DNA of 64,000 bases from Flavobacterium sp. CF108 (GTDB lineage: Bacteria; Bacteroidota; Bacteroidia; Flavobacteriales; Flavobacteriaceae), in NCBI RefSeq assembly GCF_900129795.1, contig NZ_FQWW01000003.1:645737-709736 (forward strand), given 5' to 3'. The translations under genes were made by a program, and so were the position numbers. This document shows positions 37,260-48,094 of the stretch, piece by piece. Positions within the stretch are counted from its first letter, which is position 1. Each line of letters begins with the position of its first letter. The notes under the pieces are model-generated. The model was not told the DNA's origin, ran no database searches, and was given only the letters and a program-made list of their open reading frames with translations.

Positions 37260-39326
37260 ATGAAATATTTATTTGTACTACTATTAGCGGGTGTAACAGC
37301 TGGTGCTCAAGTTAAAAAGGAGCAGTTGAACCTTATGCCCTGGCCTCAGAATGTTGTTGTAAACGATGGAAATTTTACTTTAAGCAAAAACTTTAAAGTT
37401 AATATTTCCGGAAATCCAAATCCAAGAATTTTTGGTGGAGTAACTCGTTTTTTGCGCCGATTAGATGGTAGAACAGGTATATTTTTCGAGCAGGGCTTTA
37501 TTTCTAAACTAAACGAATTTCCAAACGCTGAATTACAGATCAATTGTGATAAAAACGGAAAAATTGGTTTATACGAAGATGAAAGTTACAGCGTAGATAT
37601 AAAATCAAACAAAATAATAATTAATGCAACGAGCGATTTAGGCGCTTTGCACGGATTAGAAACGTTGTTACAGCTGCTGCAAAATGACAACAAATCATTT
37701 TATTTTCCGGTATCTCAAATTTCAGATTTTCCAAGATTTACATGGAGAGGTTTAATGATTGATGCAGCAAGACATTTTCAGCCTGTAGATGTAATCAAAA
37801 GAAATATTGATGCATTGGCAGCGATGAAAATGAATGTTTTTCACTGGCATTTGGTTGATGATCAAGGCTGGAGAATTGAAACTAAAAAACATCCAAAATT
37901 AATCGAATTAGCTTCGGATGGATTGTATTACACACAAGAGGAAATTAGAAATATCGTAAAATATGCTGATGAGCGCGGTGTTTTAATAGTTCCCGAAATA
38001 GATGTTCCGGGTCATGGATCTGCAATACTTACGGCTTATCCGGAAATAGGAAGTAAAGTGATCACGCTGACAGGAGGAACTTCTGAAAAAAATATTCAAG
38101 GTACAGCAATTAGTACCTATGGAATTGAAAGAAATGCGGGTATTTTTTCACCAACATTAGATCCTTCAAATCCTAAAACGTATAAAATATTAAATGAACT
38201 TTTTGACGAGGTATGCCCATTATTTCCCGGAGCTTATTTTCATATTGGGGGAGATGAGAACGAAGGGAAAGATTGGGATGCCAATCCAAAAATTCAGGAA
38301 TTTAAAAAGAAACACAATTTAAAAACCAATCACGAATTACAAACGTATTTCACGATGCAGTTGGCTCCGATGCTTAAAAAACACGGAAAACAATTAATGG
38401 GCTGGGAAGAAATTTTAACAAAAGATCTTTCAAAAGAAGCAATTGTACATTCATGGAGAGGTCCTAATGAAGGAGTTACAGCCGGACAGTCATTAGTTGA
38501 TGCTGTAAAAAAAGGCTATAAAACAGTTTTATCAAACGGATATTATATTGACTTAATGTACCCGGTTGCAAGTCATTATTTAAACGACCCAATGCCAAAA
38601 GGAGCTGATCTAACGACAGAAGAAAAAGCAAGAATTTTAGGCGGCGAAGCCACAATGTGGACAGAACTTACAACTCCTGAAACGATAGATTCAAGAGTTT
38701 GGCCAAGAACAGCTGCAATTGCAGAAAGGCTTTGGTCTGCAGAGAATATTACAGATCTTGCCAGTATGCGTAAACGCCTTGAAAATGTTTCTTTTAGATT
38801 AGAAGAATTAGGATTAACGCATATTAAAAACAAAGATGTTATTCTAAGAAATATCACGAATAATCAAAATGTAGAATTTGTGAATGAGTTTTCTAATGTT
38901 TGCGAACCATTAAAAGGATATACAAGAAACAAAGGCGGAACAGAATATCAAATGTATTCTCCGTTTACACTTTTTGCTGATGCGTGTACACCTGATGCTA
39001 AAGAATCTTTAGCTTTTAATGATGCAGTAACACAATATTTGGCCAATAAAACAGAAGAGAATAAAGCAAAAGTTGCCTCATTTTTTAATAAATGGATTAC
39101 CCTAAATAATGGATTAATTGAGTTGAGTGCAAATGCACCTTTAGTACAGCCAATACTTCCTTTGTCAAAAAAATTAAGTGATGCATCGCAGGAATTACTA
39201 CTTGTTTTAGACAATAAATCGACTCTAAAAGCTGCAGATTTAAAAAGCTTAATAGAGCAATGTAATACAAAAGATCATGCTGACGTCGAGCTGTCAGTTT
39301 ATGAGAGTTTAAAGAAATTAATTTAA
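37260..39326 (+). CDS. GH20 beta-N-acetylhexosaminidase
   Basis: A 688-residue exported enzyme with a short signal peptide (cleavage after AGAQ). It has an N-terminal GH20b domain (about 25-155) and a catalytic barrel with RGLMIDAARHFQP near 164, FHWHLVDDQGWRIE near 195, and HIGGDENEG with D332-E333 as the catalytic pair. It cuts terminal GlcNAc from chitooligosaccharides, probably in the periplasm after SusCD import. A gap of 157 bp without a terminator separates it from nagB, so it probably belongs to the second chitin operon. Confidence 0.93.
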   Translation: MKYLFVLLLAGVTAGAQVKKEQLNLMPWPQNVVVNDGNFTLSKNFKVNISGNPNPRIFGGVTRFLRRLDGRTGIFFEQGFISKLNEFPNAELQINCDKNGKIGLYEDESYSVDIKSNKIIINATSDLGALHGLETLLQLLQNDNKSFYFPVSQISDFPRFTWRGLMIDAARHFQPVDVIKRNIDALAAMKMNVFHWHLVDDQGWRIETKKHPKLIELASDGLYYTQEEIRNIVKYADERGVLIVPEIDVPGHGSAILTAYPEIGSKVITLTGGTSEKNIQGTAISTYGIERNAGIFSPTLDPSNPKTYKILNELFDEVCPLFPGAYFHIGGDENEGKDWDANPKIQEFKKKHNLKTNHELQTYFTMQLAPMLKKHGKQLMGWEEILTKDLSKEAIVHSWRGPNEGVTAGQSLVDAVKKGYKTVLSNGYYIDLMYPVASHYLNDPMPKGADLTTEEKARILGGEATMWTELTTPETIDSRVWPRTAAIAERLWSAENITDLASMRKRLENVSFRLEELGLTHIKNKDVILRNITNNQNVEFVNEFSNVCEPLKGYTRNKGGTEYQMYSPFTLFADACTPDAKESLAFNDAVTQYLANKTEENKAKVASFFNKWITLNNGLIELSANAPLVQPILPLSKKLSDASQELLLVLDNKSTLKAADLKSLIEQCNTKDHADVELSVYESLKKLI

Positions 39327-39798
39327 GGTTTGGTTTGAATTAGTATTTAGTAAGTTTAAGTTACCACTAATGTTTTGAGTGCAAGTTATCTCTGCCAGAT
39401 ATAGCCTCTGGTAGAGGTAATTATGTTAAACTTCGCAAATCTCTTTACAACCTTTGAATAATAAAGCATAAAAAAATAACCACTAACGGAGTATTAACAT
39501 TTTAAAAAACCAAATAGAAAGAATACCCAAACATGACAACAAAAGAGTATAGATTGATGAGTCGTCCCAAATTTATCATTTGTATTTAATATTAATTTTT
39601 TTAAAAATTATAAATAAATATCAATCACTACTATTTGCTATTGATTATGAAGAATCAGTAATAGTAATATTTATCTATAGAATTTAATTTGAGTTTATTT
39701 CCAATCAACACAGCCTTCCAACCTGAGTTGAGCGAAACCCGGCAGTATTACTGCTGCGGCCCAATTATTTATTTTCTATTAACCAATATTTATTAATT
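39327..39798 (+). other. 472-bp leader region upstream of chiA
   Basis: No gene is visible. It contains a strong hairpin (39386-39420) and a second, GC-richer region (about 39705-39765) with a CCGGCAG..CTGCTGCGG hairpin that has a 2-base bulge. I found neither the GTTGAAT/TTCG operator at the right spacing nor a good TAnnTTTG box. chiA may be transcribed from the upstream operon through this leader or from a promoter of another type. Confidence 0.5.
39386..39420 (+). promoter_or_regulatory. Strong hairpin in the chiA leader
   Basis: The arms TTATCTCTGCCAGA and TCTGGTAGAGGTAA pair over 14 bp (with two G-U type pairs) around a 7-base loop, TATAGCC. No T run follows, so it is not an ordinary terminator. 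It lies 60 bp after the GH20 stop codon. Confidence 0.55.
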
Positions 39799-42700
39799 AT
39801 GAAACATTATTACAGATTGCTCTTTTTGTTACTGTTTCCCTTACTTGCGTTGGCCCAACCCGCCCACGGAAAGAAAGTAGTGGGATATTATGCACAATGG
39901 TCTATTTATGCCCGGGATTTCAATGTTCCGAAAATTGATGGAAGTAAAATTACGCATTTGAATTATTCTTTTTATGGCACAACGTATGATCCCGCACATC
40001 CGGAGAATACAAAATTAAAATGTTTGGATACCTATGCCGATTTTGAGCATATGGAAGGTGGAATCCCTTGGGATGCTCCGGTAAAAGGAAACTTTTATGA
40101 CTTGAAAAAGTTAAAAGAAAAATATCCTCATTTAAAAGTCTTAATTTCTGTTGGAGGCTGGACAAAAGGCCAGGATTTATCTCCAATTGCTGCAAGTCCT
40201 GTGGCAAGAGCCGCTTTAGCTGCAGATATGGCAAACTTCATTGTTACTTATCCTTTTATTGATGGTTTTGACATCGATTGGGAATATCCTCTTTCGGGCG
40301 GAACTGACGGAACAGAAATTGTAAATGGCGCACCTGTTCCTCCGCAAAAGTACAGTCCTGACGATAACAAAAATTTAGTGCTTTTATTGAAAGCAATGCG
40401 TCAGGCAATGCCAAATAAAGTGGTTACAATCGCAGCAGGAAACAATGTTCGAAAAGTATCACAGCAATATTTGGGGCCAAACAACAGATCTCAATACGGA
40501 ATGACTGAAGACATTTCAACTTATTGTGATTATATCACTTATTTCGGATATGATTTTGGTGGAAACTGGTATGACAAAACATGCTACAATGCTCCTTTAT
40601 ATGCAAGTGGAAATCCTAACGATCCGTTGTATGGTGCAACACAATCTGAATCACTTGATGAATTAACTAATCAATATCTAAATGTAATTGGTTTCCCTGC
40701 CAATAAATTAATCATGGGATTACCATTCTACGGAAAGAAATTCGATCACGTTGCAACTAACTCAACAAATGGATTATTCGTTTCGGCTCCAAGAGATATA
40801 GTGGGAGGATGTACAAATCCGCAAAACCCTATTGGAACATGGGATGGTTCAGGGGCGTGCGAGCGTTCAGGAAGTATCGAAATTTGCGATTTAGTCGGAA
40901 ATCCGGTTACAAACTCACATGCTTACTTAGATCCAAATACAATGCAGGTTACACCAAGTGCAGCTTCTGCAGGATGGGTTAGATATTTTGACAATACGAC
41001 TAAAGTTCCTTATTTATATAACGCTACTTTAAAACAGTTTATCTCTTATGAAGATAAGCAGTCGATGGATTTAAAAGTACAGTATATTAAATCAAGAAAC
41101 TTAGCTGGAGGTATGATTTGGGAATTATCTCAAGATACAAGAGGCTCAATTCCAAATTCATTATTAACTCAGGTTGATACTTCTTTTGGAAGCGTTGTTC
41201 CGGGAACAGTAAGTATTTCTGGTTCTGCAAAAAACGGTTCAGCTTTAGTTACAGATGTTACAGTTGAATTGCGTAATGCTAGTAATGCAGTAATTCAGAC
41301 AATAGTTTCGGCTACAGGGAATTTTACATTCAACAGCCTAACTTCTGGACAAAATTATACAGTTACAGCTTTAAAAGCGACTTATACTTTTACTCCGGTA
41401 ACTTTAACAAACGTTGTTGTGAACCAAACAGGAGTTATCATCAACGGAACACAGCCAACTTATACAGTTAGCGGAACAGTTCTTAACGGATCGACTCCAG
41501 TTTCTGGTGTAACAGTTTCTGCAGTTTCAGGAAGCTCAACATTAACAGCAGTTTCAAATGCAAGCGGAGTTTACAATGTTGCAGGTTTAACAGCAGGTTT
41601 AAATTATACAGTTACAGCTGCGAAAACAGGATTCTCTTATACTCCGGCTTCAACAGTTTATAATGCAATCGATGCAAATAAAACGTTGAATTTCGCACAA
41701 GGACCAGCAGTTGTAACTTACACAGTAAGCGGAACAATTCTTAACGGAACAACCCCAGTTTCTGGCGTAACTGTTACGGCAGCTTCTACAGCAGGAAATA
41801 TCACAGCGGTTACAAATGCAAGCGGTGCTTACTCACTTACATTGGCTTCTGGCGGAAATTATACCGTAACAGCTGCTTTAACTGGACAGACTTATACTCC
41901 GGCTTCAACAGTTTATTCAAACTTAAATGCGAATAAAACATTAAACTTCTCACAAGATGTTATTGTAGTTCCTTCAAACAAAATTAGCGGAACAGTTAAA
42001 AACGGAACAACTCCGGTTGCTGGTGCAAAAGTAGAAATCGTTTTACCTTGGACAGACAGCACACACAACTGGAAAAGCGTTTTGGCAACAACAGATGCAC
42101 AAGGAAAATACAGTTTTGATAATTCAGTTGTAGCAGGTTATACACAAATTTTAAGTTTGAAATTAAACTCTTGGGAAAATGGAGAAACAGCTTATTTTCC
42201 AAATAATTTGGCAAACTTCCCAGTTCCAGCAAACCCAACGGTTTATAACTTTAATACAAGCTCTACTGCAAAAGCAGCACAAGTTCAGGCAAACTTAATC
42301 AGCGGAACAGTTAAAAACGGAACAACTCCGGTGGCTGGTGCAAAAGTAGAAATCGTTTTACCTTGGACAGACAGCACACATAACTGGAAAAGTGTTTTAG
42401 CAACAACAGATGCATCAGGAAATTATACTTTTGATAATTCAGTTGTAGCAGGTTATACACAAATTTTAAGTTTGAAATTAAATACATGGGAAAATGGTGA
42501 ACAGACTTATTACCCAAATAACTTAGCCAATTTTGCAGTTCCAACAACGCCAACGGTTTATAATTTTAATAGACAAGCGGTAGTTGCGACTAAGCCAGTT
42601 GTTACCATTACAGCGCCAACAGCTTCGGCGATTGCTATAAATTTAGGATCAGCAATTAATTTTGTTGCAACTGTTGGATTAAGTGCTGTTGATGCTACTA

Positions 42701-44532
42701 CAATCTCATCTGTTGTATTTAGTTTGGATGGACAAACTATAAGTGCTAGCAATTCTTCAGGAACTTATACAGCGGCTTGGACGCCAGTAGTAAATCAGTT
42801 TGGAGTTTCTCATACGTTAACCGTTACGGCTACTGCATCAAACGGAACAACAGAGTCAAAAACATATAGTTTTGCATTAACTTGTTCAGGTGCAAACTGT
42901 CCTAATTCATTACCTGTAATTACTTGGAATTCACCATCTGCTACTGTATACCAAAATTCTTTTCAGGCTGTGCCAATTTCAGTTACAGCTGTAGATAGTA
43001 ACGGATCGGTTTCAGGTGTTACGATTACAATAAATGGAGGTACATTTAACATGACAGCAGGTACAAATAATACTTATACGTATAATTTTACACCATCTGC
43101 TTATCAGGATTATCCAGTTGTAATCAAAGCAACCGATAATCAATCTGGTGTAACTACCTTAAACAATACCATTAAAATTGCGCAAGTAGGTACAAATAGA
43201 TTCATTCCGCTTCCTTCTAAAATTATTTTAGGATATGCACATTCTTGGGAAAATGCTGGTGCTCCATTTTTATATTTTTCTCAAATGGTAGGAAGTAAGT
43301 TTAACGTAGTTGATTATTCTTTCGTAGAAACAGTTAATCGTGATGGTTATACACCAGTATTAACTACAAATGACAATAGATATTTGACCAATGGTGTTTT
43401 CAATAAGCAATTGTTGAAAAATGATATAAAATCCTTAAGAGATAGCGGCGTTCCTGTTATTGTTTCTATTGGAGGTCAAAATGGTCATGTTGTTTTAGAC
43501 AATGTAACTCAAAAAAATATTTTTGTTAATGGTCTAAAAGCCATTATTGACGAGTATCAATTTGATGGAGTTGATATTGATTTTGAAGGCGGATCTATGA
43601 ATTTTAGTGCAGGAAATTTAAGAGATATTTCTTACGCGGGTATTTCTGCTTATCCAAGATTAAAAAACGTAGTAGATGCTTTCAAAGAATTAAAAGCTTA
43701 CTATGGCCCTGGGTTTTTATTAACTGCAGCTCCGGAAACACAATACGTACAAGGAGGGTATTCTACCTATACAGATACTTTTGGTTCATTCCTGCCAATC
43801 ATTCAAAATTTACGTAATGAATTAGATTTGTTAGCGGTACAATTGTACAATACAGGAGGAGAAAACGGATTAGATGGCCAATATTATGGTTCAGCTAAGA
43901 AATCAAATATGGTTACAGCCTTAACAGATATGGTGATAAAAGGATATAATATTGCTTCAACAGGAATGCGTTTTGATGGTTTACCGGCCTCAAAAGTTCT
44001 TATTGCATTACCGGCTTGTCCGAGTGCAGCAGGCAGCGGTTATTTAACACCGCAAGAAGGAATAAATGCTATGCATTATTTAAGAACCGGAACTACTTTT
44101 TCTGGAAGAACATACACTATGCAGCCAGGCGGACCATATCCTTCTTTAAGAGGTTTAATGACTTGGTCTGTAAACTGGGATGCATCTTCTTGTGGTAATT
44201 CATCTGAATTATCTAAAGCGTATGCAGCTTATTTCGCATCACAAGGGGCAGCAAAAACATTAGCGCTTGATGATATTTCTTCAAAAAGCAATGCAACGAT
44301 AGCATATTTTAAAAACAATGCATTATCAGTTTCAAATGAAAATGAAGAAATCGCTCAGGTAGATGTGTTCAACATAGTTGGACAAAATTTAGTAAGTCAC
44401 AGAAATGTTCAAAACAATAAAGAAGTATTGCTTCAAAGTCATAGTTTCTCAACTAAGCAATTGTTTTTAGTTGTAGTAACAGACAAATCTGGAAACAAGA
44501 AATCATTTAAAGTAATGAACTTTTTAAACTAG
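39799..44532 (+). CDS. chiA: ChiA, giant secreted chitinase with two GH18 domains
   Basis: A 1577-residue protein. Order: signal peptide (1-19), N-terminal GH18 (about 24-455) with DGFDIDWE (D155-E162), three CarboxypepD_reg/Ig-like repeats (about 468-722), two almost identical 91-residue modules (729-819 and 834-924), two Ig-like domains (about 935-1135), C-terminal GH18 (about 1145-1480) with DGVDIDFE (D1256-E1263), and a C-terminal domain of about 90 residues ending in KSFKVMNFLN. That end fits a T9SS sorting signal, though not the best-known type A or B patterns. In F. johnsoniae, ChiA is needed for chitin use and is secreted by T9SS. The two catalytic domains are reported there to act in synergy. 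Confidence 0.95.
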   Translation: MKHYYRLLFLLLFPLLALAQPAHGKKVVGYYAQWSIYARDFNVPKIDGSKITHLNYSFYGTTYDPAHPENTKLKCLDTYADFEHMEGGIPWDAPVKGNFYDLKKLKEKYPHLKVLISVGGWTKGQDLSPIAASPVARAALAADMANFIVTYPFIDGFDIDWEYPLSGGTDGTEIVNGAPVPPQKYSPDDNKNLVLLLKAMRQAMPNKVVTIAAGNNVRKVSQQYLGPNNRSQYGMTEDISTYCDYITYFGYDFGGNWYDKTCYNAPLYASGNPNDPLYGATQSESLDELTNQYLNVIGFPANKLIMGLPFYGKKFDHVATNSTNGLFVSAPRDIVGGCTNPQNPIGTWDGSGACERSGSIEICDLVGNPVTNSHAYLDPNTMQVTPSAASAGWVRYFDNTTKVPYLYNATLKQFISYEDKQSMDLKVQYIKSRNLAGGMIWELSQDTRGSIPNSLLTQVDTSFGSVVPGTVSISGSAKNGSALVTDVTVELRNASNAVIQTIVSATGNFTFNSLTSGQNYTVTALKATYTFTPVTLTNVVVNQTGVIINGTQPTYTVSGTVLNGSTPVSGVTVSAVSGSSTLTAVSNASGVYNVAGLTAGLNYTVTAAKTGFSYTPASTVYNAIDANKTLNFAQGPAVVTYTVSGTILNGTTPVSGVTVTAASTAGNITAVTNASGAYSLTLASGGNYTVTAALTGQTYTPASTVYSNLNANKTLNFSQDVIVVPSNKISGTVKNGTTPVAGAKVEIVLPWTDSTHNWKSVLATTDAQGKYSFDNSVVAGYTQILSLKLNSWENGETAYFPNNLANFPVPANPTVYNFNTSSTAKAAQVQANLISGTVKNGTTPVAGAKVEIVLPWTDSTHNWKSVLATTDASGNYTFDNSVVAGYTQILSLKLNTWENGEQTYYPNNLANFAVPTTPTVYNFNRQAVVATKPVVTITAPTASAIAINLGSAINFVATVGLSAVDATTISSVVFSLDGQTISASNSSGTYTAAWTPVVNQFGVSHTLTVTATASNGTTESKTYSFALTCSGANCPNSLPVITWNSPSATVYQNSFQAVPISVTAVDSNGSVSGVTITINGGTFNMTAGTNNTYTYNFTPSAYQDYPVVIKATDNQSGVTTLNNTIKIAQVGTNRFIPLPSKIILGYAHSWENAGAPFLYFSQMVGSKFNVVDYSFVETVNRDGYTPVLTTNDNRYLTNGVFNKQLLKNDIKSLRDSGVPVIVSIGGQNGHVVLDNVTQKNIFVNGLKAIIDEYQFDGVDIDFEGGSMNFSAGNLRDISYAGISAYPRLKNVVDAFKELKAYYGPGFLLTAAPETQYVQGGYSTYTDTFGSFLPIIQNLRNELDLLAVQLYNTGGENGLDGQYYGSAKKSNMVTALTDMVIKGYNIASTGMRFDGLPASKVLIALPACPSAAGSGYLTPQEGINAMHYLRTGTTFSGRTYTMQPGGPYPSLRGLMTWSVNWDASSCGNSSELSKAYAAYFASQGAAKTLALDDISSKSNATIAYFKNNALSVSNENEEIAQVDVFNIVGQNLVSHRNVQNNKEVLLQSHSFSTKQLFLVVVTDKSGNKKSFKVMNFLN
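41983..42570 (+). repeat. Near-identical tandem module repeat within chiA
   Basis: Two copies of 273 bp (41983-42255 and 42298-42570), with a period of 315 bp, encode the 91-residue modules starting ISGTVKNGTTPVAGAKVEIV. The DNA as well as the protein is nearly identical over long runs, which points to a recent duplication or ongoing gene conversion. The modules lie between the two catalytic domains and may act in chitin binding. Confidence 0.9.
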
Positions 44533-44682
44533 AATAAAATGATTGAAAATTTAGAAATAAAAGTATTGGGACGGTTAAAATTGAGTTTGGTTATTTATTT
44601 TTTAATCTAATTTTTATTTCGAATAAATGCCGTGAATTGAGGAGATTTGTTATTTGGTTTTCTCTTTAAGGATCGCATTATG

Positions 44683-44712
44683 AACCTGGTAATTATATTG
44701 CCAGGTTTTTTT
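44683..44712 (+). terminator. Rho-independent terminator after chiA
   Basis: The stem AACCTGG / CCAGGTT with a 10-base loop and a run of seven Ts, 150 bp after the chiA stop codon. It marks the right end of the chitin locus. Confidence 0.8.
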
Positions 44713-44741
44713 ATGTTTAAAAGTGAAGTAAACACAAAGTA

Positions 44742-44820
44742 TGTCATTGCGAGGAACGAAGCAACCGCACTTGCTGAATTAATTGTTAGTGAGATTGCTT
44801 CGTTCCTCGCAAAGACATTG
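44742..44820. repeat. Family B inverted repeat
   Basis: The left arm TGTCATTGCGAGGAACGAAG and the right arm CTTCGTTCCTCGCAAAGACA face each other around a spacer of about 40 bp that itself contains GCAACCGCAC and GAGATTGC. It is related to 45712-45811 and to part of 1700-1760. Confidence 0.8.
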
Positions 44821-44871
44821 CATGAAAAAAAATCAGTACTTTTGACTCCAGAATTATCGCATAAAAACTTC

Positions 44872-45645
44872 ATGAAAAAATCAATCACTATTATAATCAC
44901 ATTTCTATTTTTTACTTCTTCTTTCAGCCAGAATAAATTTGGAAATCCGGAAGTAAATCCAATTCAAATTCAAAAAACTTTTGGAGATTGGTCTGCCTAC
45001 CAAAGTAAAAATATAATGCTTTCCAGAGATTTTATTGCACTTGATATTTCTTCAAAAGAAATTTCAAAAGAAGCTTTTTTAGATCAATTAGCAAACGGAA
45101 ATTTTATTCCAATTCGATTAAAATCAGAAGATGCAGTTTACTATTATAAGTTATTCAAAATTCAGCCAAAAACAGATACCAGTATAAAAGCAACGATCAA
45201 TCAAATAGGTTTTGACGCTTTTAAAAATTACAAGATGGAAGGAACTGCTTTTCCGTCATTTTCATTTAAAGATTTAGATGGAAACGTGGTTTCAAACGAA
45301 ACCATGAAAGGAAAAATTATTGTGATAAAATGTTGGTATATTCACTGTACGCCCTGTATAAGAGAATTTCCGCAGGTAAATAAACTAACTTCAGCATACA
45401 AAGACCGAAAAGATATTCTATTTATAAGTTTAGCCGAAGATTCACCAGAACAATTAAAAGCATTCTTAGCCAGAAAACCACTTTCATATGCTGTAATTCC
45501 AAATATGAAAGAATACATGAATGAATCTTTACAGCTAAATTCATTTCCAACACATTTTATTCTAAACAAAGAAGGATTAATTTCTAAAGTCCTGCCCAAT
45601 TTCGAAAGCCTAGAAGTGGCTTTAGCAAAAGAAAGCAAACTGTAG
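44872..45645 (+). CDS. TlpA-like thioredoxin-fold protein, exported
   Basis: A 257-residue protein with a signal peptide (MKKSITIIITFLFFTSSFSQ). The C-terminal half (about 120-257) is a TlpA/peroxiredoxin-like thioredoxin fold with the redox motif CTPC in WYIHCTPCIREFP, then FISLAEDS, and the cis-Pro loop NSFPTHFILNKEG. It probably acts as a periplasmic thiol-disulfide reductase. I start at the ATG at 44872. A longer in-frame ORF from 44647 would run through a terminator and a repeat and lacks a sensible signal peptide. The N-terminal part (residues 25-115) has no recognised domain. Confidence 0.82.
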   Translation: MKKSITIIITFLFFTSSFSQNKFGNPEVNPIQIQKTFGDWSAYQSKNIMLSRDFIALDISSKEISKEAFLDQLANGNFIPIRLKSEDAVYYYKLFKIQPKTDTSIKATINQIGFDAFKNYKMEGTAFPSFSFKDLDGNVVSNETMKGKIIVIKCWYIHCTPCIREFPQVNKLTSAYKDRKDILFISLAEDSPEQLKAFLARKPLSYAVIPNMKEYMNESLQLNSFPTHFILNKEGLISKVLPNFESLEVALAKESKL

Positions 45646-45711
45646 ATTTTTGAAACCATATAAGTAAGAGATTATAAGTTTGATTTAAAACCAATAATTA
45701 AAGATATGGTT

Positions 45712-45811
45712 TGTCATTTCGAGGAACGAGAAATCGCACTAGTTATTCTATAAAGATTGGAGATTTTGCTTGTGGAGGTTCTATTGCGATTTCTCGTTCC
45801 TCGAAATGACA
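45712..45811. repeat. Family B inverted repeat, 100 bp
   Basis: The left arm TGTCATTTCGAGGAACGAGA and the right arm TCTCGTTCCTCGAAATGACA are perfectly complementary, and the pairing continues inward with AATCGCA and TGCGATT. The inner part (TATAAAGATTGGAGATTTTG) matches wording in the unit near 1755-1775. It lies between two plus-strand genes. Confidence 0.85.
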
Positions 45812-45831
45812 TAAAAGAAGGAAAAACTTAG

Positions 45832-47520
<1,689 letters not shown>

Positions 47521-47590
47521 TCTATAAATTACAATAGTAAAAATTCCAAATTCCAAATTCCAATTTAGAATTTACAATCTTTGACCTTAC

Positions 47591-47623
47591 AACTTTGTCA
47601 AAGTTTTAAACTTTGACAAAGTT
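47591..47623. repeat. Perfect 33-bp palindrome
   Basis: Arms of 16 bp (AACTTTGTCAAAGTTT and its exact complement) flank one central base. The arm itself contains the internal inverted word CTTTGTCAAAG. It is located after the ABC-F gene and before a separate terminator. It is similar in style to the palindrome at 1645-1669. Confidence 0.85.
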
Positions 47624-47634
47624 CTACAACCATA

Positions 47635-47678
47635 AAAAATCCCAAATTCCAGATTAAACTTGGAGTTTGGGATTTTTT
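47635..47678. terminator. Bidirectional terminator after the ABC-F gene
   Basis: AAAAAATCCCAAATTCCA and its near complement TTGGAGTTTGGGATTTTTT form a long stem with A and T runs on the two sides. It serves the ABC-F gene on the plus strand and the small lipoprotein gene on the minus strand. Confidence 0.8.
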
Positions 47679-47694
47679 AATTTTTTATTTATTA

Positions 47695-47868
47695 CTATTT
47701 ACTGCCAAATATTTTTGCAAAGATCCAAATGATAATTACAATTATAAAAATCACAATAAATATCCCGAATCCCATTCCGGCTTTAAAAATATCTCCTATA
47801 ACTTCGCAGCTTGTAAATGAAAACAGTATTATAAATACCATTAACAATCTTATAATTTTATTTTGCAT
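47695..47868 (-). CDS. Small lipoprotein with one membrane helix (57 residues)
   Basis: A short ORF encoding 57 residues: an N-terminal lipoprotein signal with the lipobox FTSC (Cys21), then EVIGDIFKAGMGFG, a second hydrophobic helix (about 34-52), and a short end, KIFGSK. I recall the same pattern (SCEVIG.IFKAG with a C-terminal helix) in many Bacteroidetes, where it is sometimes mislabelled. The stop codon lies 17 bp before a terminator. Function unknown. The remaining 220 bp to the amidohydrolase gene hold only a family C-type fragment (TGGATTTTAATCCA near 48021). Confidence 0.75.
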   Translation of the reverse strand: MQNKIIRLLMVFIILFSFTSCEVIGDIFKAGMGFGIFIVIFIIVIIIWIFAKIFGSK

Positions 47869-48094
47869 GACTCTGAGTTTTTAAATTTTTAGATTAAAAT
47901 TACTTCAGGAATCAGGAAAATGCCTTATACAATTTTTGGAAAAAGTTTTAGGATTTTGAGATCAAATATAATTTCAAAGAATCCGAAAAAGAGCCATCGG
48001 CTCGGTCCATATTGTAGGGCTGGATTTTAATCCAGTTTAAAAATAATATTTGAGCTAACAAGAGCTTTCAAAATATTAAAACCAGAATAGAATT

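Noticed and set aside
39335..39409. Possible fourth copy of the chitin operator before chiA (TTGAAT followed by TAGTAAGTTTAA)
   Set aside because: The 12-mer has 9 of 12 matches, but the TTCG core is lost, the offset is 14 instead of 15, and no TAnnTTTA box lies 61 bp downstream.
44647..44871. Longer N-terminus for the thioredoxin-like protein
   Set aside because: The extension crosses the chiA terminator and a family B repeat. The ATG at 44872 starts a complete signal peptide.
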